DNA of 41,767 nt from Bacteroidales bacterium (lineage in GTDB: Bacteria > Bacteroidota > Bacteroidia > Bacteroidales > UBA10428). The DNA is taken from assembly GCA_016926205.1 (NCBI GenBank), contig JAFGPB010000041.1, positions 1 to 41,767 on the forward strand, in the 5' to 3' direction. A model generated the notes under the pieces. It was not told the DNA's origin, ran no database searches, and saw only the letters and a program-made list of their open reading frames with translations. Numbering within the stretch: position 1 is the stretch's first letter; each line of letters begins with the position of its first letter. Shown one piece after another: positions 36,366 through 41,767 of this stretch. The position numbers were made by a program, and so were the translations under genes.

Positions 36366-38969
36366 TCAGCCGCATCTCGATGCACCGCATGAAGTGCATA
36401 CAAGGCAACCTTCCTGGTAAACCAGGTTGTCAGATCCACATTCCGGACAGGTTTTCCCTTTTTTAGGTTTTGTCCCGTTCGGAATATATTTTCGCAGTGC
36501 TCTTTCGACACCGTTCTTCCATGTGTTGATCGTGTCATTGTCAAGTCTCAGCGAAGATACGAGGTTCACTACATCCGGAATGGGCATTCCGTGACGCAGT
36601 ACGCTGGAAATCAGTTTTGCGTAATTCCAGAACTCCTTGTTAAACATATGGGACAGGCCACCCAGGGTGTTTTTATACCCGTATTTGTCGACATATTGAA
36701 AATCATACCGTGAGATGCCTTTTTCATCTCGATTCTTGATGATTTTACCGTGAATAATGGATTTTGGGATCGGAAACATTTCATCGTCAATAATACCGGT
36801 AAATATTTCATAAGGCTTGTTATCCTTAAGACCGATGAATGCGATCCATTTTTCTTCATTGTTGTTAAACCGGATGATTTCTGCATCAAGCACCTTTGGA
36901 CGCTTATATTTTACTGCATCGTTCTTATCATCTTTGTTGTTGGTGAGCAGAACACCTGAGCGGGAACCTTCACGGTAAACCGTAACACCTTTACAGCCAC
37001 TTTGCCATGCAGTAACATACAGTTGTGCTACCAGGTCTTCTGTAACGTGTGCAGGCAGGTTGATGGTGACACTGATCGAATGGTCGACCCACTTTTGTAT
37101 TTCACCCTGCATCCGAACTTTACTGATCCAGTCAACATCATTTGAAGTGGCTTTGTAATAGGGTGATTTTGAAATTATTTCCTGAAGTTTTTCATTGTCA
37201 TACTGTAAAACCTCATCAACATTATAGTTGTTTTCAGTGAGCCATACTTTGAATTTGTCATGGAACACATTAAACTCCTCCCACTTGTCACCCACTTCGT
37301 CTGTAAATGTCACCCTGGAATTGCCATCGTTCGGATTGACTTTCCTGCGACGTTTATAAACCGGCATGAAAACCGGCTCAATTCCGGATGTGGTTTGTGT
37401 CATCAGACTGGTTGTGCCGGTCGGCGCAATCGTCAGAAGAGCGATATTCCGGCGGCCGTTTTTGACCATATCGGAGTACATTTGTTCATCCTCTCCCTTC
37501 AGCCTTTTGATGAAGGGATTATCCTTTTCAAGGTGTGCGCTGTAGATGGGGAAGGGCCCTCTTTCTTTTGCCAGATCAACTGAAGAACGATAAGCTTCAA
37601 CGGCAAGTATTTTTTGTACCTCGACGGAAAAATCAATGGCATCTTCACTTCCATAACGTAAACCCAGTGCTGCAAGCATGTCGCCTTCAGCCGTAATACC
37701 GATACCTGTCCTTCGGCCTTCCTGAGCTTTTATGTGTATGTTTTTCCATAGGTTTGTTTCAACTCTCTTTAATTCAGCGTCTTCGGGATCATTATTAATC
37801 TTGTTCAGTATTGCATCAATCTTTTCAAGTTCCAGGTCAATGATGTCATCCATAATTCGTTGGGCGTAATGCACATGTTGTTTAAACTGATCGAAATCAA
37901 ATACGGCGTGCTCTGTGAAAGGTTTTTTCACGTAACTGTAAAGGTTAATCGCCAGCAGTCGGCATGAATCGTAGGCACAAAGAGGAATTTCGCCGCAAGG
38001 ATTGGTTGAAATGGTACGGTAGCCGAAATCCGAATAACAATCGGCAACGGATTCCCGGATGATGGTGTCCCAGTACAGTACACCCGGTTCAGCAGACTCC
38101 CATGCATTGTGTATGATCTTTGACCATAAGGTACGGGCTTCAATATCTTTTGTAACGACCGGATCTTTTGAGTCAACCGGGTAGCTTTGCTGGTAATTGC
38201 CGTTGCTTACAACTGCCTTCATGAATTCATCGTCAATGCGCACGGAGATGTTGGCACCGGTAACCTTGCCCCTTTCAAGCTTTGCGTCTATGAACTGTTC
38301 AGAGTCGGGGTGTTTTATAGAAATGCTTAACATCAGGGCGCCTCTACGGCCATCCTGAGCAACTTCACGGGTTGAGTTTGAATATCTTTCCATAAAAGGA
38401 ACCACACCGGTTGAAGTGAGGGCACTGTTCAGCACCGGTGATCCTTTAGGACGGATATGGGACAGGTCATGCCCGACACCTCCCCTTCGTTTCATCAGCT
38501 GTACCTGTTCCTGGTCAATTTTCATAATACCGCCATAGGAGTCTGAAGAACCTTCATTGCCGATCACAAAACAGTTTGAAAGGGAAGCGATCTGATAGTT
38601 ATTGCCAATGCCGGTCATCGGACTCCCTTGAGGCACGATGTATTTAAATTCCCTGAGCAGCTGATAGACTTCTTTTTCATTTAACGGATTCGGATACCGG
38701 TTTTCAATCCTCGCAATCTCCTTTGCAATCCTCCAGTGCATATGGTCTGGATTCTTTTCATAGATCCTGCCGAAAGAATCTTTCAGGGCATATTTATTGA
38801 TCCATACTGTGGCTGCCAGTTCATCACCCTTGAAATATTCAAGAGAACTCTGAAAAGCCTCCTCATAAGAATAAGTATGTTCAGTATTTTTTTCAACCGT
38901 CTTCACCTCTTTTATGGTTTCGGATGAATGTAAAATCGCGCTCTTTAACCGGGTACCTTCAGCCTGCAT
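36366..38969 (-). CDS. nrdJ: Adenosylcobalamin-dependent (class II) ribonucleotide reductase
   Basis: An 867-residue protein that converts ribonucleotides to deoxyribonucleotides with coenzyme B12 as radical source. Landmarks are ASLSNCFV, the SHIRPKGSPV and STREVAQDGRRGA segments, and NPCGEIPL carrying the Asn-Cys-Glu active-site triad. The C-terminus ends in CPECG and CTSCGASRC, a zinc-ribbon-like/redox cysteine tail. No NrdB-like small subunit is adjacent, as expected for class II. It converges with the EF-G-like gene with only 13 nt between stops. The leader upstream is long and rich in inverted repeats. Confidence 0.95.
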   Translation of the reverse strand: MQAEGTRLKSAILHSSETIKEVKTVEKNTEHTYSYEEAFQSSLEYFKGDELAATVWINKYALKDSFGRIYEKNPDHMHWRIAKEIARIENRYPNPLNEKEVYQLLREFKYIVPQGSPMTGIGNNYQIASLSNCFVIGNEGSSDSYGGIMKIDQEQVQLMKRRGGVGHDLSHIRPKGSPVLNSALTSTGVVPFMERYSNSTREVAQDGRRGALMLSISIKHPDSEQFIDAKLERGKVTGANISVRIDDEFMKAVVSNGNYQQSYPVDSKDPVVTKDIEARTLWSKIIHNAWESAEPGVLYWDTIIRESVADCYSDFGYRTISTNPCGEIPLCAYDSCRLLAINLYSYVKKPFTEHAVFDFDQFKQHVHYAQRIMDDIIDLELEKIDAILNKINNDPEDAELKRVETNLWKNIHIKAQEGRRTGIGITAEGDMLAALGLRYGSEDAIDFSVEVQKILAVEAYRSSVDLAKERGPFPIYSAHLEKDNPFIKRLKGEDEQMYSDMVKNGRRNIALLTIAPTGTTSLMTQTTSGIEPVFMPVYKRRRKVNPNDGNSRVTFTDEVGDKWEEFNVFHDKFKVWLTENNYNVDEVLQYDNEKLQEIISKSPYYKATSNDVDWISKVRMQGEIQKWVDHSISVTINLPAHVTEDLVAQLYVTAWQSGCKGVTVYREGSRSGVLLTNNKDDKNDAVKYKRPKVLDAEIIRFNNNEEKWIAFIGLKDNKPYEIFTGIIDDEMFPIPKSIIHGKIIKNRDEKGISRYDFQYVDKYGYKNTLGGLSHMFNKEFWNYAKLISSVLRHGMPIPDVVNLVSSLRLDNDTINTWKNGVERALRKYIPNGTKPKKGKTCPECGSDNLVYQEGCLVCTSCGASRCG

Positions 38970-39328
38970 CTTTAGGATGTAATTTTAGTAAATGAATCTT
39001 ACGGGATAATTTCAGATGTTGATGCAATTTAGCAACAGAAACAAATCCTGACAAATTAGGATTCATCGTATTTATCAACATTCCCGAAGAGTTATTAACC
39101 CTGTGTATTAAGGGTTTGATAAACTGTAAATTACTTCCCGTACTCCATAATAGGCCCAATAATGTAAGCAAAACAACCCGGTTTTTCAATAAAAAATGTT
39201 CAGTAAATTATTAACTTTTTGTTAACGGATCGGTGAAATGATCATCAGCCCTCTTTTAAAACAAAACATTTCAAGTTTTGTTCCGATTATTGATTTGCTA
39301 TTCATGATATAGAACCCTAAATCATATG

Positions 39329-39336
39329 CAAAGTTA
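39329..39336 (-). promoter_or_regulatory. Possible nrdJ promoter -7 box
   Basis: On the minus strand this reads TAACTTTG, an exact TAnnTTTG match, about 360 nt upstream of nrdJ. No good -33 box is visible, so the assignment is weak. If right, the leader is about 350 nt long. Confidence 0.33.
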
Positions 39337-39375
39337 CTTATAATAAGGCTACTTTGCCATTATCGCCACCATTTT

Positions 39376-39407
39376 TTTGCTGGATGAAAAACAATTGTTT
39401 ATCTTCG
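39376..39407 (+). promoter_or_regulatory. Putative tRNA-Leu promoter
   Basis: TTTG (39376-39379) and TATCTTCG (39400-39407) are 20 nt apart, an ideal spacing with a single mismatch in the -7 box. It lies about 90 nt upstream of the tRNA. Confidence 0.5.
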
Positions 39408-39460
39408 CAATCCGGTTCATAAAAACCTTTCCGCGACTATGTAAAATGTCTGTCGTTTTC

Positions 39461-39492
39461 CACACCCACACCCACACCCACACCCACACCCA
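39461..39492 (+). repeat. CACACC hexamer tandem repeat
   Basis: Five perfect copies of CACACC plus two bases lie between the putative tRNA promoter and the tRNA, ending 3 nt before its first base. The tract would be in the tRNA 5' leader. Confidence 0.9.
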
Positions 39493-39495
39493 ATT

Positions 39496-39579
39496 GCCCG
39501 GATGGCGGAACAGGTAGACGCGCTGGTCTCAAAAACCAGTGGGATTTTTCCCTTGCCGGTTCGATTCCGGCTCCGGGTA
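39496..39579 (+). tRNA. tRNA-Leu (anticodon CAA)
   Basis: An 84-nt class II tRNA. The acceptor stem pairs GCCCGGA (39496-39502) with TCCGGGT (39572-39578), with A as discriminator. The anticodon stem-loop CTGGT-CTCAAAA-ACCAG has CAA at positions 34-36, reading UUG. A long variable arm (GGGATTTTTCCC) and the GGTTCGATTCC T-arm are present. The CCA end is not encoded. Confidence 0.95.
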
Positions 39580-39912
39580 CAGCAGAATCCCTCTATCTTA
39601 CTAAATATGAGGGATTTTATATTTTATGGGATACAAAAAGGATACAAAAGTTGAAATAAAAATAGATAAAATGAATGCTGCTAGCCCTTAAACAAATTTA
39701 CCAGTTATGACATGTGTGCTGGAATATCTGAATTTCTTGAAGCTGTCTGTACATGTACTAAGAATAGAATTCCTCAACTACATCAGAGTATCCAAAGAAG
39801 AAACAGCCGAACTCCTCTCCAATCATCCTAATTTCAGGGTGAAGATGAGGGTGGTTTTACCCGTAAGAACGATTAAGTCATTTTTTTACTTGAATTTTGT
39901 TTTCGTTTTAAA
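39580..39912. other. Gene-poor stretch downstream of tRNA-Leu
   Basis: Holds a terminator-like hairpin, a tandem 11-nt repeat beginning GGATACAAAA (39629-39639 and 39640-39650, differing at the last base) and one short open frame at 39707-39916 (69 codons) with no recognisable domain. The short frame overlaps the end of the convergent DUF5916 gene by 4 nt; I do not count it as a gene. Position just after a tRNA fits an old integration site, but no integrase is visible. Confidence 0.4.
39586..39616 (+). terminator. Terminator-like hairpin after tRNA-Leu
   Basis: AATCCCTC (39586-39593) pairs with GAGGGATT (39609-39616), 15-nt loop, followed by a T-rich stretch (TTATATTTTAT). Confidence 0.5.
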
Positions 39913-41767
39913 TTAAAGTTTGAATGTATGTGTATACTTCAGCAGAATGGTACGGGTGTAATAATTGGGTAAAGCTGGCACTAGTTCATAATTATTTATT
40001 CCACGGTAATCGTTAAATACAAGATAGAAGTCATTACCCTCGAATGGATTGAACCTTAGTCGAAAGTTACTAATCAGGTCATCAGTTGTACTGACATACT
40101 GAACAAACAGGCTTGCCGATAGTTTTGTGTTTAACATATATATTAGCCTGGCTGAGGCGAGGTGAATGTCAACTTTTATGTCACGATCAGGGAATAGTAT
40201 ATGTTTATAATCGTAGGATCCTGATAACTGGAAACTAGGAGAAATATTGAAATTAGGCCTGACTGAAAAACCGTAACATTGTCCATCATAGTACTGACCC
40301 AAATTTAAATTGAAAGTTGAGCTAATGCGTTTCCCGGCAGGTGTTTGCTGTGATAAGTTGCCATTTATGAAAGAATAGTCACCAGACATAACAAATACGC
40401 TATCTGTAATTGGAAAATCGAACAACACACCCTCCTGCTGGTATGTGAGGGAAATTGAAGTCTTATAACCTGTCTTGAATTCTATTGACCATCCCGGTAC
40501 AATTGACATGGATTCCATTTTCCCATCTTCCAACCTCATATACCTTGATGCACTTAATTGTGCCATTATAGTGAAAAATTTAGATTCAGCACCTGGCAAC
40601 CATCCATATGTAATATTTCCTGAAAACCCTTGCAGACTCCCTTTGTTTACAAAACCTATCCCGGGATTGAATTCCAGACCTGAATATGTATAACCAAGGT
40701 TATATGAAAAACTCCTTACTGTTCGCCTTTCCCATTTAACCGAAAAATACATAGGATTAATTGAGTTGATTTTATTATTTATTTTATCATCATAAGTCTG
40801 TGCTGCCTTAACTTCTATATAATCGTTACCAAAAACCCTGAATATCCCGTCAATCCCATATGAGAAGTTATGTGCTCCGTTCATTCCAATCCGGGAAGTA
40901 AATATCCCGCCGATATAAGAATTTGCATTGATTACCTGCCTCCGCATTCTGAACACTCCAAAGTTCTCGCTTGGCGTTACACCATGTTTTTCAGTCTGCA
41001 TATCTAACAGTCCTATGTCCAGTTTTCCAATACGTCCCACCAAGCGTGCACCGCCATATATTCTGACAGATTCTCCACGTGATAAACCTATATTCCTACT
41101 ATAAAATAGATCAGAACGTCCTCCAAGATTGTAACTGAACAAACTTGAGCGTTCCTGGAAAAACATGCGTTTTTCAGGAAAATATAGTGAATACCGGGTG
41201 AGATTTACTTGTTGATCATCAGCTTCCACCTGGGCAAAGTCGGTGTTGGCAGTCAAATCAAGTGTCAGGTTTGTATTGATGTTATATTTTACATCCAGAC
41301 CTGCATCCAAATCGGGCGTATCATCCTTTATATATTCAGTTTCTTCAGTGTTCATTGCCCAGTTTCTTGTATTTCCTCCTGTTACATAAGGTGATATATA
41401 AACAGGATTAGAAGGCTGTATGCCTTTAAACTGAATGGTGGCAGCCAATGAAGGTTTTTTAGATCCATATTTGGGTTCAAGTGCGGGGTATGTGTCCATT
41501 CCATGATTATAACTAATAAAACGCCTTATAATCAATCCCATGGTAGTTATATTATTCTCAGGTTTAAACTTCAAGCTTGAAAAGGGTATCCGCATTTCAA
41601 TATACCATCCTTTATCGTCTATTGATGTTTTTACATCCCAGAAAGTATTCCAATCGGTATTAAAAGGAATAAAGCCTTCAGCAAATACACCATCATTGGA
41701 AATAGAATAGTCAGCTCTGAGGCCCGATGGTTTTGTATGAAAGAGCAATGAATTTTCATTGTCATTA
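39913..41767 (-). CDS. DUF5916 outer-membrane protein, N-terminus beyond window
   Basis: The frame is open to the last base of the window, so the start is missing; at least 617 residues are seen. The first visible part is the end of a CBM9-like sugar-binding domain (WYIEMRIPFSSLKF). It is followed by the DUF5916 beta-barrel: DLDAGLDVKYNIN, TANTDFAQVEADDQQVNLTRYSLYFPEKRMFFQE, and repeated aromatic strands to a C-terminal YTHTFKL end typical of outer-membrane barrels. Such proteins occur in Bacteroidota and probably sit in the outer membrane; substrate is unknown. By eye the gene is AT-richer than its neighbours upstream of the tRNA. Confidence 0.85.
   Translation of the reverse strand, partial: NDNENSLLFHTKPSGLRADYSISNDGVFAEGFIPFNTDWNTFWDVKTSIDDKGWYIEMRIPFSSLKFKPENNITTMGLIIRRFISYNHGMDTYPALEPKYGSKKPSLAATIQFKGIQPSNPVYISPYVTGGNTRNWAMNTEETEYIKDDTPDLDAGLDVKYNINTNLTLDLTANTDFAQVEADDQQVNLTRYSLYFPEKRMFFQERSSLFSYNLGGRSDLFYSRNIGLSRGESVRIYGGARLVGRIGKLDIGLLDMQTEKHGVTPSENFGVFRMRRQVINANSYIGGIFTSRIGMNGAHNFSYGIDGIFRVFGNDYIEVKAAQTYDDKINNKINSINPMYFSVKWERRTVRSFSYNLGYTYSGLEFNPGIGFVNKGSLQGFSGNITYGWLPGAESKFFTIMAQLSASRYMRLEDGKMESMSIVPGWSIEFKTGYKTSISLTYQQEGVLFDFPITDSVFVMSGDYSFINGNLSQQTPAGKRISSTFNLNLGQYYDGQCYGFSVRPNFNISPSFQLSGSYDYKHILFPDRDIKVDIHLASARLIYMLNTKLSASLFVQYVSTTDDLISNFRLRFNPFEGNDFYLVFNDYRGINNYELVPALPNYYTRTILLKYTHTFKL

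Larger units (their letters stand above)
38970..39495. other. Intergenic region between nrdJ and tRNA-Leu, structured
   Basis: Contains no convincing gene. Inverted repeats include ATGTTGAT/ATCAACAT (39016-39023/39074-39081) enclosing AATCCT/AGGATT (39044-39049/39058-39063), an AACCCT/AGGGTT hairpin (39097-39102/39111-39116) and AACAAAAC/GTTTTGTT (39260-39267/39275-39282). All lie in the probable nrdJ leader on the minus strand. The tRNA promoter and a CACACC repeat occupy the other end. I do not see the B12-box of a classical cobalamin riboswitch. Confidence 0.5.

Noticed and set aside
38959-39189. Minus-strand frame with a TTG start and a hydrophobic N-terminus upstream of nrdJ
   Set aside because: It overlaps the nrdJ start by 11 nt, starts at TTG without a ribosome-binding site, and the rest has no domain-like pattern; it more likely reflects a structured leader.
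38970-39322. Cobalamin riboswitch upstream of the B12-dependent reductase
   Set aside because: I could not find the GCCACTG-type B12 box on the minus strand, so I report only unexplained stems.
39461-39492. Tandem CACACC tract as a possible CRISPR-like array
   Set aside because: Six-base units without spacers; it is a microsatellite.
39707-39916. Short plus-strand open frame (69 codons) after tRNA-Leu
   Set aside because: No domain, no ribosome-binding site, and it overlaps the convergent DUF5916 gene; probably chance.

Overview
The window looks like an ordinary chromosomal stretch from a Bacteroidota bacterium, probably of the Bacteroidales or a near relative. Four things point there: putative promoters of the TTTG-N19-21-TAnnTTTG type, weak Shine-Dalgarno sequences, an LL-diaminopimelate aminotransferase lysine route, and families typical of the phylum (paired TlpA-like lipoproteins, a DUF5916 outer-membrane protein, a DPP III lipoprotein, and a glycogen synthase/phosphorylase fusion). 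No plasmid, phage or CRISPR hallmark genes are visible.

Layout. 1-2584 (+): DUF169 protein (cut by the window start), a secreted GH28 pectinase-like enzyme and a SnoaL-like protein, followed by the tail of a lost DUF4143 ATPase. 3002-4541 (-): LemA and DUF3137 membrane proteins. 4734-8631 (+): HEAT-like protein, membrane J-domain protein, amidohydrolase, GrpB-family protein and an NAD(P)-binding protein. 8648-11019: divergent dapF-like (-) and dapL (+) genes for meso-diaminopimelate; the DapF-like protein has serine at both catalytic cysteine positions. 11199-13283 (+): DPP III lipoprotein. 13352-16764 (-): recJ, a GT4 glycosyltransferase and a YrdC/Sua5 gene, closely packed.

16876-25888 (-) is a four-gene alpha-glucan (glycogen) cluster, transcribed as debranching enzyme, GT4 synthase-like protein, GH57 enzyme, and a 1410-residue protein joining a GT3 glycogen synthase to a GT35 phosphorylase. 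Synthesis, remodelling and breakdown are thus encoded together. Divergent from it (26124-29262, +) are two TlpA-like lipoproteins without CxxC and an LpxH-type phosphatase. The membrane pyrophosphatase hppA (29439-31697, -) ends at a clear intrinsic terminator. Then come a helix-hairpin-helix exported protein broken by a single-base frameshift in an A6 run (31993-34060), an EF-G-like GTPase without the catalytic histidine (34202-36352) and a class II ribonucleotide reductase (36366-38969, -) with a long, inverted-repeat-rich leader. A tRNA-Leu(CAA) at 39496-39579 is preceded by a CACACC hexamer repeat. Beyond it lies a gene-poor stretch and a DUF5916 protein that runs off the window.

I did not find a convincing wholly new system. 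The observations most worth a second look are the Ser/Ser DapF-like protein beside dapL, the glucan cluster with its synthase-phosphorylase fusion, the structured nrdJ leader, the matched loss of CxxC in the TlpA pair, and the A6 frameshift. All family assignments come from reading the translated sequence; no database search was run.
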